Source of the DNA: Caballeronia udeis
GTDB taxonomy: Bacteria > Pseudomonadota > Gammaproteobacteria > Burkholderiales > Burkholderiaceae
Assembly: GCF_001544555.2 (NCBI RefSeq)
Contig: NZ_FCOK02000011.1
Location: forward strand, 62,001 to 126,000
DNA: 64,000 nucleotides
Direction of reading: 5' to 3'
Positions 53,323-62,465 of this stretch are shown here, one piece after another (position 1 is the first letter of the stretch; each line of letters opens with the position of its first letter). The position numbers were made by a program, and so were the translations under genes. The notes under the pieces are model-generated. The model did no database searches, was not told the origin of the DNA, and saw only the letters and a list, made by a program, of their open reading frames with translations.

Positions 53323-55140
53323 ATGGCCGGAAATCTCTTTACTGTCACCGACGCCGGTAGAGCTGCGCTCGTCTCACCCGGCAACACTGGCACTGCTGCG
53401 CACAAAGTCACGCAAATCGGCGTGAGCACCGTCGCCTTTGACTCGACCGATAAGACGCTCAAAGTGCTGCCAGGCGAGCGCAAGCGCATTACCACGCTTG
53501 CCGGCGATAACGTCGCGGCCGACATGATTCACGTCACGCTCAAAGACGATACGGACGATCAATACACGCTCTACGGGTTCGGCCTGTACTTCGAAAACGG
53601 CGTGCTGTTTGGCACCTACAGCCAGGCCACGCCAATCATGGAGAAATCGCCGGCGGCAATGCTTTTGCTCGCGGCCGATATGGCGTTCAAGTCGATCGAC
53701 ACGGCGCAAATATCTTTCGGCGATGCGACCTTCACGAACCCGCCGGCGACCACCGATCGCCAAGGCGTTGTCCAATTGGCGACGAACGCCCAGGCGATCG
53801 CCGGCACCGACACGCAACGCGCAGTAACGCCGGCCGGTTTGCAATCGGCCCTCGCCCCCGCACTCGCGACGAAATCGAATGTCGGCCACCGTCACACGAT
53901 CGTCGAAGTTGACGGGCTGCAATCCGCGCTCGATGCAAAACTAAACCTCACTGGCGGGATATTGAGGGGAAACACGACCGTCTCAAACGCGACCCTCGCG
54001 TTTCAAAACGGCAATTACACCGCCAGCATGCGCGCCGATGCGAGCGGGCTGCTCGGCTTCCTCAATCAAGCGTTGACCGCGTGGAACCTGCAACTCAACG
54101 ATGCCGGCGTGCTCTCGTTGCCGCGTGCTCGCCCGAATTGGGCGGGCGGCCTGACACCCTGGGACAACGGCAACTTTGACCCGAATACGCGCGTCGCCAA
54201 AACCGGCGATCGCATGAGCGGCGACCTGTTTGTCGATAGCGGCGGACTGCACTTAAGCGGATGGAACGGGAACCCGAATACAGGCGTCGTGTTTCTCAAC
54301 GCTGCCAGCAATAGGTACGTTAATTTTGACGGGACCAGTTACGTTATGCCTGGCGCCGAGCTGTACACCGGCCCTGCGATTAACCGCGTTTGGCACGCCG
54401 GCAACTTCAATCCCGCGGCCTATCAACCTGCTGGCAACTATCAACCAGCGGGAAGCTACCAGGCTGCCGGCGACTATCTACGCAATCGCACCGGTCAAAC
54501 CACGACGGGCCTGTATTTCGGTTCGGCTAACCCCCCTGGCATTGGTGGAATCTCCCAATCTGGAAACAACGACAACGTAGCGCTCACGATCGGCAATGAC
54601 GGCAATCAGTCTGCGTCGGCCGTGATGCAGTTTCACCGCCAAGGTTCATTTGCCGCCTATTTCGGCCTGGACACTGACAACCAATGGGCGGTTGGCGGGC
54701 GCTCGATGGGCAACGTTCGATATCGCCTCTTTCACGAGGGCAATTTCGATCCCAACACCGCCGTCAACCTGGCTAACAACGCCAACAACAACGCCGCTTC
54801 AAAAGCCCCGATCCGCAACGGCAATAACAACGGCGGATACGGATACGTCTGTTGCGATAGCACTGCCAAGGTGACGATTAGTTGGGATGGCGCGAATCAC
54901 CAGATATACGCCGATAACAGTTACCTCGGCGCGCTGATGACCACGAGCAATTACAACAATTGGGCCGCGACGAAAAGCGCACAAGTGCAATGGGGTAGCG
55001 GCGTTTCCGAACTCGCCGGAGTAGTGACCGGCGCCGATGTAACGGTGGACGCCGGCGGCCCTTGGGTGTTGGAAGGCTTGCGCACGGTCGGCGGAAACAA
55101 CCGAATTTATATGCGCGTCGTTTGGCTAAGGAACCAATAA
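53323..55140 (+). CDS. Tail fibre protein (P2 gpH-like)
   Basis: The 605-residue receptor-binding fibre. ATG 53323 gives the family start MAGNLFTVTDAGRAALVSPG. Residues 1-140 are the tail-attachment domain. A middle region has shaft motifs (GDRMSGDLFVDSGGLHLSGW, YQPAG repeats near residue 365-385, HEGNFDPNTAVNL). The C-terminal 130 residues, rich in Gly, Asn and aromatic residues, form the tip and will set host range. Confidence 0.92.
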   Translation: MAGNLFTVTDAGRAALVSPGNTGTAAHKVTQIGVSTVAFDSTDKTLKVLPGERKRITTLAGDNVAADMIHVTLKDDTDDQYTLYGFGLYFENGVLFGTYSQATPIMEKSPAAMLLLAADMAFKSIDTAQISFGDATFTNPPATTDRQGVVQLATNAQAIAGTDTQRAVTPAGLQSALAPALATKSNVGHRHTIVEVDGLQSALDAKLNLTGGILRGNTTVSNATLAFQNGNYTASMRADASGLLGFLNQALTAWNLQLNDAGVLSLPRARPNWAGGLTPWDNGNFDPNTRVAKTGDRMSGDLFVDSGGLHLSGWNGNPNTGVVFLNAASNRYVNFDGTSYVMPGAELYTGPAINRVWHAGNFNPAAYQPAGNYQPAGSYQAAGDYLRNRTGQTTTGLYFGSANPPGIGGISQSGNNDNVALTIGNDGNQSASAVMQFHRQGSFAAYFGLDTDNQWAVGGRSMGNVRYRLFHEGNFDPNTAVNLANNANNNAASKAPIRNGNNNGGYGYVCCDSTAKVTISWDGANHQIYADNSYLGALMTTSNYNNWAATKSAQVQWGSGVSELAGVVTGADVTVDAGGPWVLEGLRTVGGNNRIYMRVVWLRNQ

Positions 55141-55142
55141 CC

Positions 55143-55529
55143 ATGATTTCGCACGATCAACTCGCTCACGCTATTGAGCAAGAACTCGGACTTAAGCACG
55201 GCGTCGATTTTCTCGTCGCTCATCCGCTCGACAAAGACGGAAATCAACGCGCCGATGCCTATCTTTTTCGATGGATGAACAAGGACGTTTTGCAACCGGA
55301 TATCGAGCTGATGAAGGCCCGATATCAAGAGTGCCATTGCGACACCTATGAAGCGATGGCCGCACGCGAGCGTCGCGACGCGTTGATCGCGCAAACCGAT
55401 TGGACACAAGCCCAAGACATACCGGACGCGGTGAAGGCGAAATACGCCGTCTACCGCCAGGCCTTGCGCGACATAACGAGCCAGGCCGGTTTTCCAAAGT
55501 CGATCGACTGGCCTCTTTTACCGCAGTAA
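55143..55529 (+). CDS. Tail fibre assembly / chaperone-like protein
   Basis: A 128-residue protein directly after the fibre gene (2-base gap). The C-terminal pattern RRDALIAQTDWTQAQDIPDA, AVYRQALRDI and FPKSIDWPLLP is that of phage tail fibre assembly proteins. The N-terminal 60 residues are not recognised. Confidence 0.8.
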   Translation: MISHDQLAHAIEQELGLKHGVDFLVAHPLDKDGNQRADAYLFRWMNKDVLQPDIELMKARYQECHCDTYEAMAARERRDALIAQTDWTQAQDIPDAVKAKYAVYRQALRDITSQAGFPKSIDWPLLPQ

Positions 55530-55557
55530 TCCCATACGCAACCAGGAGCAAAACAAA

Positions 55558-55887
55558 ATGCCTTTGAAAAAAACAATCCGCATCGCATCGATCGGCACGC
55601 CGGCGTCATACCACAAGGTTCGTCGCTATGCGGTCGACGTGGAAGCAAAGACCACGTTCATCGATATCGCCAGTTTCTACGATGAACAAGCGGCACGCGA
55701 CAACTTGCAATCGATCGGCATGGCAAACGTGATGATCGCCGGCATTCCTTCGAACGGCACCGATGCCGTCGCCTTCTGCGAGGCGCAACTCGCGGAGCCC
55801 GTACCCGCTGCGCCGGTCGATGGATCTGATCCGACCATCGGCAACCCGAATCGTTACCTGTTCGCCGACGCTGAAATCGTCGACTAA
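55558..55887 (+). CDS. Hypothetical phage protein, 109 residues
   Basis: Not recognised. A small protein, MPLKKTIRIASIGTPASYHK followed by FIDIASFYDEQAARDNLQSI, with a polar, Pro-rich C-terminus. AGGAG lies 10 bases upstream. It occupies the position between fibre assembly and sheath genes where P2-like phages carry variable genes; it may be an extra fibre-related protein. Confidence 0.65.
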   Translation: MPLKKTIRIASIGTPASYHKVRRYAVDVEAKTTFIDIASFYDEQAARDNLQSIGMANVMIAGIPSNGTDAVAFCEAQLAEPVPAAPVDGSDPTIGNPNRYLFADAEIVD

Positions 55888-55935
55888 CACGCCCACGCCC
55901 CCGTTTCCCCTCACCTCTACGGACTAGGAAAACCC

Positions 55936-57111
55936 ATGCCTACGGATTACCACCACGGCGTAAGAGTGCTCGAAATCAACGAAGGCACGCGCCCGATTCG
56001 CACCGTATCAACGGCCGTTGTCGGCTTTGTTGCGACGGCTGAAGATGCCGACCCGCTCGCATTCCCGCTCGATACGCCTGTGCTCATCACGAACGTCATT
56101 TCGGCCCAGGCGAAGGCCGGCAAGCTCGGCACGTTGAGCAAGACCCTCAAGGCGATCGCCGCACAGACGAAGCCGGTTTGTGTCGTCGTGCGTGTCGCTG
56201 CCGCCCAGGACGCGGCCGCGACCTCGGCCGCAATCATCGGCGGCGTTAGTGTCGACGGCAAATACACCGGCATGAATGCGTTGCTGGCCGCGCAAGCCAA
56301 GCTCGGCGTTAAACCGCGCATCCTGGGCGTGCCTGGCCTCGATACGTCTGAAGTCGCCGTCGCACTGGCATCGATCGCGCAAAAGCTGCGCGGCTTTGCC
56401 TACGTGTCGGCCAACGGCGCCAAGACGAAAGAGGAAGCGACCGCCTATCGCAAGACCTTCGCACAGCGCGAAGTGATGGTCATTTGGCCGGACTTCACCG
56501 CTTTCGACACCGTGACGACCATCACGTCGACGCTGCCGGCGACCGCTGCGGCCCTCGGCCTGCGCGCCAAGATCGACGAGGAAACGGGCTGGCATAAGAC
56601 GCTTTCCAATGTCCCGGTCAATGGCGTAACGGGTATCTCGCAAGACGTGTTTTTCGATCTGCAAGACCCGGCGACGGATGCGGGCTATTTGAATGAGCAA
56701 GACGTAACGACGCTCGTGAATCCGGGTAAAGGCTTTCGCTTCTGGGGTTCGCGCACCTGTTCGTCTGACCCGTTGTTCGCGTTTGAGAACTACACGCGCA
56801 CCGCGCAAGTGCTCGCCGACACGATGGCCGAGGCGCATCTCGAATACGTCGATAAGGACATGCACCCCTCGCTTGTTCGTGACTTAATCGAAAGCATCAA
56901 CCAGAAGTTTCGCGAGCTGGTCGCAAACGGCTATTTGATCGGCGGCTCGGCCTGGTACGACGAAGAACCGAACACCGTCGACTCGCTCAAGAGCGGAAAG
57001 CTCTACATCGATTACGACTACACGCCGGTTCCGCCGATTGAAAACCTGCTGCTGCGCCAGCGCATCACCGACCGTTACCTCGCCGACTTCGCCTCGCGCA
57101 TTCAGGCCTAA
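55936..57111 (+). CDS. Tail sheath protein (P2 gpFI)
   Basis: The contractile sheath subunit, 391 residues. It starts MPTDYHHGVRVLEINEGTRP, has the conserved GFVATAEDADPLAFPLDTPV and NKGFRFWGSR-type block (NPGKGFRFWGSRTCSSDPLF), and ends TDRYLADFASRIQA, as in gpFI. Confidence 0.96.
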   Translation: MPTDYHHGVRVLEINEGTRPIRTVSTAVVGFVATAEDADPLAFPLDTPVLITNVISAQAKAGKLGTLSKTLKAIAAQTKPVCVVVRVAAAQDAAATSAAIIGGVSVDGKYTGMNALLAAQAKLGVKPRILGVPGLDTSEVAVALASIAQKLRGFAYVSANGAKTKEEATAYRKTFAQREVMVIWPDFTAFDTVTTITSTLPATAAALGLRAKIDEETGWHKTLSNVPVNGVTGISQDVFFDLQDPATDAGYLNEQDVTTLVNPGKGFRFWGSRTCSSDPLFAFENYTRTAQVLADTMAEAHLEYVDKDMHPSLVRDLIESINQKFRELVANGYLIGGSAWYDEEPNTVDSLKSGKLYIDYDYTPVPPIENLLLRQRITDRYLADFASRIQA

Positions 57112-57137
57112 CCCGGTTCAACCAGGAGTAAGAAAAC

Positions 57138-57647
57138 ATGGCATTGCCGAAAAAGCTAAAGGCTTTCAACCTGTTTCAAAACGGCGAGAACTATCGCGGC
57201 GAAGTCACCGAAGTGACCCCGCCCAAGCTCACGCGAAAGATGGAGGACTATCGCGCCGGCGGCATGAATGGCCCGATCGGCATTGATTTCGGTAACGAAA
57301 AGATCGTGCTCGAATGGACGTGCGGCGGAATCATGCGCTCGGCCCTCGAACAGTACGGGATTATGAAACACGATGGCGTGCAACTCCGTTTCGCGGGCGC
57401 CTACCAGGCCGAGGACTCGGCCCGCCCCGATGCCGTCGAAATCGTCGTGCGTGGCCGACACACTGAAATCGACTTTGGCAACGGTAAGGCCGCCGACGAT
57501 ACCGCGTTCAAAGTCTCGACGCAGTGCAGCTATTACAAGCTGACGATTAACGGCACGACGATTATCGAAATCGACTTTATCAACATGGTCGAAAAGGTGA
57601 ACGGCGAGGACTTGCTCGCGTCGCTGCGCAACGCTATCGGCCTCTAA
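57138..57647 (+). CDS. Tail tube protein (P2 gpFII)
   Basis: The tail tube subunit, 169 residues: LPKKLKAFNLFQNGENYRGE, TPPKLTRKMEDYRAGGMNGP, and the ending INMVEKVNGEDLLASLRNAI match the family. Follows the sheath gene after 26 bases with AGGAG upstream. Confidence 0.96.
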   Translation: MALPKKLKAFNLFQNGENYRGEVTEVTPPKLTRKMEDYRAGGMNGPIGIDFGNEKIVLEWTCGGIMRSALEQYGIMKHDGVQLRFAGAYQAEDSARPDAVEIVVRGRHTEIDFGNGKAADDTAFKVSTQCSYYKLTINGTTIIEIDFINMVEKVNGEDLLASLRNAIGL

Positions 57648-57735
57648 GCCAGGCATCCACGTTTAACCCCGCCTCGCTCGCCTGGTGAACGCCAGGCGAG
57701 CAATCAGCACCCGAACCCATTGCAGAGAAAATCAA

Positions 57736-58044
57736 ATGAACGAACAAGCAATCGAACAAGGCACCGAAGAAGCCAACCCGAACACTGTAGAACTCGATAC
57801 GCCGATTACGCGCGGCGATCAAGTCATCAACTCGATCACGCTGCGCAAGCCGACCTCTGGCGAGCTGCGCGGCACGTCGCTGAATGCCCTGGTCAATCTG
57901 GACGTGGACGCCCTCGGCAAAGTCTTGCCGCGCATCGCCACGCCCACGTTGACGGCTTTCGACGTGAACTTGCTGGACCCGGCCGACCTGGTGCAATTGG
58001 GCGTGGTGTTTGCCGGTTTTTTGCTGCCGAAGCGGGCGAGCTAG
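57736..58044 (+). CDS. Tail assembly chaperone (P2 gpE)
   Basis: The short product of the tail assembly frameshift pair, 102 residues from ATG 57736. It matches gpE: ELDTPITRGDQVINSITLRK, GTSLNALVNLDVDALGKVLP and DPADLVQLGVVFAGFLL. Most ribosomes end at 58044; a fraction shift at 58017-58023 to make E-E'. Confidence 0.94.
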   Translation: MNEQAIEQGTEEANPNTVELDTPITRGDQVINSITLRKPTSGELRGTSLNALVNLDVDALGKVLPRIATPTLTAFDVNLLDPADLVQLGVVFAGFLLPKRAS

Positions 58045-58190
58045 AGCACGGCTTACCCGATCGCGTCGAAGAGGCGATGGCCGATATAGCGATCGTCTTT
58101 CACTGTTCGCCGTTCGGTATGGACGAGCTGACTCTCGGCGAATTGAGTGAGTGGAGAGAACGCGCCCGCGTGCGCAACGGAACGGAATAG
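57736..58190 (+). CDS. Tail assembly fusion E-E' made by -1 frameshifting
   Basis: After the slippery site at 58017-58023 the -1 frame continues as AAEAGELEHGLPDRVEEAMA and ends with the E' signature HCSPFGMDELTLGELSEWRE and RARVRNGTE at 58190. Reading 57736-58023 joined to 58023-58190 gives 151 residues. In P2 the E/E' ratio is needed for tail assembly, with T as tape measure directly downstream. The E' part has no start codon of its own with a ribosome site. Confidence 0.9.
58017..58023 (+). promoter_or_regulatory. -1 ribosomal slippery site of E/E'
   Basis: The heptamer T TTT TTG is in register with the E frame (GGT TTT TTG). It equals the P2 slippery sequence and lies seven codons before the E stop. 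The downstream segment is GC-rich. Confidence 0.92.
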
Positions 58191-58192
58191 AT

Positions 58193-60850
58193 ATGGCGAA
58201 TGACCTGAAATTGCGCGTGCTGTTCGATATGGTCGACAACGCAACCAAGCCCCTCAAAGAGCTGATGAACGGTAACAAGGGGCTTGCAAAATCGCTGAAG
58301 GAAACACGCGGCGAACTCGGCCAGCTCAAGAAAGCGCAAAAGGACGTTGCCACGTTTCGCGAGCTGCGCACCGGCCTGGCCGGCACCGCGCGCGAGTTGA
58401 ACACCGCGCAAACCAGGGCGAAGGAACTCGCCGGCGGCTTGCGTGCGTTCGGCCCGCCGAGTAAAGCAATGATCGCTGACTTTGAGAAAGCGAAGCGCAC
58501 CGCCTCGCAGCTCGGCCAGGCACACGCGCAGCAAGCGAACAAAGTCGACGAGCTGCGCACGCGCCTCGCCGGCGCCGGAATCAGCACCCGCAACCTATCC
58601 GCGCATGAACGCGAGTTGCGCACGAGCATCACCGCGACAACCGGCACGATGACCGGTCAAATGCAAAAGCTTGACCAGCTCGCCGAACGTGAGAAGCGTA
58701 TGGGCGCCGCACGCGGGAAAATGAACCGCTTGCAAGGCACGGCCGCAAACATGGCGGTCGCCGGCTATGCCGCGAAGGCAACCGGCTCGCATATCCTCGG
58801 CGATATCAGCGAAACGCTCGACGAGTCGAAGAAATTCGAAGTCGAAGCGATGAAGATAAAGGCGCTCGGTCTGGGCGATCACGCTACGGCCGACGCGCTG
58901 AAATACGTTAAGGCGATGAAGTCTTACGGCACGTCCACGACCGATAACCTCACGCTGATGCGCGATGCAATGACCATTTTTGCGGACGAGCATCACGCAC
59001 AAATGGTTATGCCTACACTGGCGAAAATGAAGTTTGCAAACGAAGCTTTGTTCGGCGCCGAGGACGGCCACGTCAACGAAGAAAAGTTTATGAACATGCT
59101 GAAGGTGATCGAGCTCCGCGGCGGCACGAAAGACGAAGCGACGTTCAAAGACGAAGCGAACATGGTTCAAAAAGTCATCACGGCCACTGGCGGCCGTGTG
59201 GGCGGCGACCAGTGGATGCAGTTCATTCAAACGGGCGGCGTTGCGGCAAAGCAAATGCGCAAGGACGCGTTTTATAACCAGATGGAACCGCTCATTCAGG
59301 AAATGGGCGGGCATGCGGTCGGCACCGGGCTTATGTCCGCATACAGCAACGTCTACCAGGGCAAGACGACCGTTCGCGCAGCTCGGCAAATGATGGACCT
59401 CGACTTGCTCGATAAGAAGAAAGTCGAATTCAACAAAATCGGCATGGTCAAGCAAATCAAACCCGGCGCGCTCGCCGGTGGCGACATGCTCAAGGCCTCG
59501 CCGCTCGAATGGCTGGAAAAGGTTCTATTGCCGAAGCTGGCCGCCAAGGGCATCACGGACCCGGACAAGGTTAAAGACATGATCGCGACGATTTTTACGA
59601 ATCGCACCGCGTCGAATCTCTTTACGACCATGTACATGCAGAAGGACCAGATTCACAAAAACGAAAAGCTAAACGCCGGCGCTGATGGCATCGACGAGGG
59701 ATACGCCAAGGGTCAAGCATTGACGCACGGCCACGAAATCGAGGCGCTTAAAAAACTGGAGAACATTAAGCGTGAAATCGGCGACAAGGTTTCACCCATG
59801 TATAGCGCCGGCCTGGAAATCACGGCCAACCTCACGGAAAGGCTTACCCGCTTCATGCAAGAGCACAGCACCACCGCGAATATCGTGCTCGTGTCGCTCA
59901 CTGCACTGGCGGCCTTGCTGGTCGGAGGCGGCATGCTGACGATCGCACTCGCCGGCATTCTCGGCCCGCTCGCCCTGGTCAAATTCAGTATGTCGACGCT
60001 CGGCATACAAGGCGGCATCCTGTCGCGCGTGCTCGGCCTGGGCGCGACTGCCTGGCGCATGTTCGGCACGGCCGCGATGTTTGCCGGCCGCGCCATGCTG
60101 ATGAATCCGATCGGCCTCGCAATCACCGCGATCGCGGCCGCTGCCCTGTTGATCTATACCTATTGGGAGCCGGTCAAGGCGTTTTTCGGCGGCCTATGGG
60201 ACCAGGTTAAACAAGCGTTCGCCGGCGGCCTGGCGGGCGTCGGGGCGTTGCTTCTGAACTGGTCGCCTATGGGTCTGCTTTACCAGGCGTTCGCGAGCGT
60301 GATGCAATGGTTTGGCATCGACATGCCGGCGAAGTTTTCCGAGTTTGGCGCGAACATCATCGCCGGCCTGGTCAACGGCATCACAAGCGGCCTCGGCGCG
60401 GTCAAAGCGGCGATCACGGGCGCGGCCGATAGTACGGTCGCATCGTTCAAGGAAAAGCTCGGCATTCATAGCCCCTCGCGCGTTTTCGGCGAGCTGGGCG
60501 GGTTCATCAGCCAGGGCGCCGCGCTCGGCATGGAAAGCGAGCAAGGGCGCATCGCAAAGGCCGCGGTCGGCCTGGCGACGCTCGCCGCGACTTCATTCGC
60601 CATGCCAGGCGCCCAGGCGGCCGACACGCCGCTCGGCGTACCGAGCGTACCCATTGACACCCGAGGACCGATCGCGGCCCGCCAGGCGCCCGGAATTTCG
60701 GCCGGCGGGGCATCGGCCGCCGGCGGTGACACCTACATTTTTCAAATCAGTGGCAACGATACGAAGGCAATCGCCGACGCGGTGCGCGCCGAGCTGCAAA
60801 AGATCGAACGCACCAAGCAATCGCGCGTTACCTCGCGTCTGTCTGACTAA
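58193..60850 (+). CDS. Tail tape measure protein (P2 gpT)
   Basis: The tape measure sets tail length. ATG 58193 (MANDLKLRVLFDMVDNATKP) lies 2 bases after E'. The 885-residue protein has a coiled-coil N-terminal part, two to three hydrophobic segments in the second half (about residues 560-640) and the tape-measure C-terminal motif ADSTVASFKEKLGIHSPSRVFGE split by PSRVF. It ends with a helical tail (DAVRAELQKIER). Confidence 0.94.
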   Translation: MANDLKLRVLFDMVDNATKPLKELMNGNKGLAKSLKETRGELGQLKKAQKDVATFRELRTGLAGTARELNTAQTRAKELAGGLRAFGPPSKAMIADFEKAKRTASQLGQAHAQQANKVDELRTRLAGAGISTRNLSAHERELRTSITATTGTMTGQMQKLDQLAEREKRMGAARGKMNRLQGTAANMAVAGYAAKATGSHILGDISETLDESKKFEVEAMKIKALGLGDHATADALKYVKAMKSYGTSTTDNLTLMRDAMTIFADEHHAQMVMPTLAKMKFANEALFGAEDGHVNEEKFMNMLKVIELRGGTKDEATFKDEANMVQKVITATGGRVGGDQWMQFIQTGGVAAKQMRKDAFYNQMEPLIQEMGGHAVGTGLMSAYSNVYQGKTTVRAARQMMDLDLLDKKKVEFNKIGMVKQIKPGALAGGDMLKASPLEWLEKVLLPKLAAKGITDPDKVKDMIATIFTNRTASNLFTTMYMQKDQIHKNEKLNAGADGIDEGYAKGQALTHGHEIEALKKLENIKREIGDKVSPMYSAGLEITANLTERLTRFMQEHSTTANIVLVSLTALAALLVGGGMLTIALAGILGPLALVKFSMSTLGIQGGILSRVLGLGATAWRMFGTAAMFAGRAMLMNPIGLAITAIAAAALLIYTYWEPVKAFFGGLWDQVKQAFAGGLAGVGALLLNWSPMGLLYQAFASVMQWFGIDMPAKFSEFGANIIAGLVNGITSGLGAVKAAITGAADSTVASFKEKLGIHSPSRVFGELGGFISQGAALGMESEQGRIAKAAVGLATLAATSFAMPGAQAADTPLGVPSVPIDTRGPIAARQAPGISAGGASAAGGDTYIFQISGNDTKAIADAVRAELQKIERTKQSRVTSRLSD

Positions 60851-60864
60851 GCGGAGAAAAAAAC

Positions 60865-61284
60865 ATGCTGGCATCACTCGGACAATTCGTATTCGGCCTG
60901 TCGACGCTCGCTTACCAGGAGCTGCAACGGCGCACGAGCTGGAAGCATGCGAGCACGTCGCGCGTCGGCGCTCGCAATGCCCGCCAGTTCAACGGCCCAG
61001 GCGATGACGCGATCACGCTCACCGGCTGGATCGCGCCCGATCAAGTCGGCAAGCTCGCGTCTATCGCCGAGCTGCGCACGATGGGGGACGCCGGCGACGC
61101 TTACGCCCTGGTCGACGGCACCGGCTCGGTTTATGGCGCCTTCATTATCGAAGGCCTCGACGAAGGGCAAACGCTGCACCAAAAGGACGGCACACCGAGG
61201 CGCGTCGAATTCACGATCACGCTCATGCGCGTCGACGATGGCCTCGTGCAAACCAAAACCAAAACGAACGAGACGAAGGCATGA
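60865..61284 (+). CDS. Tail protein U (P2 gpU)
   Basis: The 139-residue tail terminator-like protein: MLASLGQFVFGLSTLAYQEL, then AYALVDGTGSVYGAFIIEGL and GTPRRVEFTITLMRVDD are family patterns. It overlaps D by 4 bases. Confidence 0.94.
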   Translation: MLASLGQFVFGLSTLAYQELQRRTSWKHASTSRVGARNARQFNGPGDDAITLTGWIAPDQVGKLASIAELRTMGDAGDAYALVDGTGSVYGAFIIEGLDEGQTLHQKDGTPRRVEFTITLMRVDDGLVQTKTKTNETKA

Positions 61285-62318
61285 AACAACCGACGCCCGA
61301 ATTTCATATCACGCTCGACGGCCGCGACCTCACGACAAAGATCGCCCCGCGCTTGGTGAGCATGGGCTTGTCTGAGTCGCGCTCGGACGAAGCCGACACG
61401 CTCGACCTGACGCTCGACGATAGCGACGGCAAGCTCGAAATCCCCCCGCGCGGCGCCGTGCTGCGCGTCTCGCTCGGCTGGTCCGATACGGGCGTGATCG
61501 ATAAGGGTAGTTTCACCGTTGACGAAGTGGAGCACGCCGGCGCCCCTGACGTGCTCACCATTCGAGCGCGATCGGCCTCGATGACTAAGGAAATGGGCGA
61601 GCGCATCGAAAAGAGTTGGCACGGCGAAACGCTCGGCGCGATCGTTCGAAAGATCGCCGGAAAACACAGCCTAAAGCCGGCGATCGCCGACGCACTTTCA
61701 AAGGTATTGATCGCCCATATCGATCAAACACACGAGTCGGATATGTCGTTTCTCACGCGCCTGGCGAAGCGTTACGACGCGGTGATGAACGTGAAAGACG
61801 CAAACTTGCTTTTTATGCCGATCGGACACGGCACGACCGCGAGCGGAAAAAAACTCGAGTCGATCGAGCTGACGCGCGCGAGCGGCGACTCGCATCGTTA
61901 CCACGTTGCCGAGCGCGAGAACTATGCGGGCGTTCGTGCGCACTACCATGCAACCGGCCGAGCGAAACGCAAGTCGGTTGTTGTCGGCGGGGAAAATAAT
62001 CACAGCATCAAGGTTTTGCCCGAAACGTATGCCACCGAAGCCGAGGCACGTGCGGCGGCATCGGCCGAGCTGAACCGCACGAAACGCAGTCAAGCGACGC
62101 TCGATTACACGCTCGCTCTCGGCCGCCCTGACCTTTACCCCGAGCTGCCGGTCTATCTGTCGGGCTTCAAACCTCAAATCGATGACGAGTCATGGCTCGT
62201 CAAGCGCGTTAAGCATTCAGTGGGCGATGGCGGATTCACGACCGGCCTAGAACTCGAAATGCGCGACGACCCGACAAGCGATCGCCACCGCTCGCACTTT
62301 CGAAAGGTAAGCAAATAA
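61281..62318 (+). CDS. Tail hub/late control protein D (P2 gpD)
   Basis: The 345-residue baseplate hub protein. It shows TPEFHITLDGRDLTTKIAPR, EIPPRGAVLRVSLGWSDTGV, and HIDQTHESDMSFLTRLAKRY. It is the last gene of the P2 late operon and is followed at once by a strong terminator. Confidence 0.95.
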   Translation: MKQPTPEFHITLDGRDLTTKIAPRLVSMGLSESRSDEADTLDLTLDDSDGKLEIPPRGAVLRVSLGWSDTGVIDKGSFTVDEVEHAGAPDVLTIRARSASMTKEMGERIEKSWHGETLGAIVRKIAGKHSLKPAIADALSKVLIAHIDQTHESDMSFLTRLAKRYDAVMNVKDANLLFMPIGHGTTASGKKLESIELTRASGDSHRYHVAERENYAGVRAHYHATGRAKRKSVVVGGENNHSIKVLPETYATEAEARAAASAELNRTKRSQATLDYTLALGRPDLYPELPVYLSGFKPQIDDESWLVKRVKHSVGDGGFTTGLELEMRDDPTSDRHRSHFRKVSK

Positions 62319-62324
62319 ACGCCG

Positions 62325-62349
62325 CCAAGCCTATGCAGCTTGGTTTTTT
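62325..62349 (+). terminator. Intrinsic terminator after gene D
   Basis: CCAAGC and GCTTGG form a perfect 6-bp stem with a 7-base loop, followed by six T (62344-62349). It ends the tail operon 7 bases after the D stop. The sequence to 62465 is AT-rich and probably holds the promoter of the next gene. Confidence 0.9.
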
Positions 62350-62465
62350 GTATGTACGCCAATCTGTCGAATTCGTTGCAAAAATGTTACAAAATACTTC
62401 ATATACTTTCTAATACCTTACCATTGCGCACTAAATAACAACGGCCGTTGGTCAACGGCAGCGCT

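Larger units (their letters stand above)
41366..62318. mobile_element. P2-like prophage late region (Q to D)
   Basis: The order Q-P (minus) then O-N-M-L-X-holins-lysozyme-Rz-Rz1-R-S-V-W-J-I-fibre-chaperone-FI-FII-E/E'-T-U-D (plus) is that of coliphage P2. All late structural and lysis genes look intact. Early genes (int, C, cox, B, A) and ogr are not found to the left, where they lie in P2 itself, nor up to 64000. The prophage may continue past the right edge, or its early part may be lost. Confidence 0.93.
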
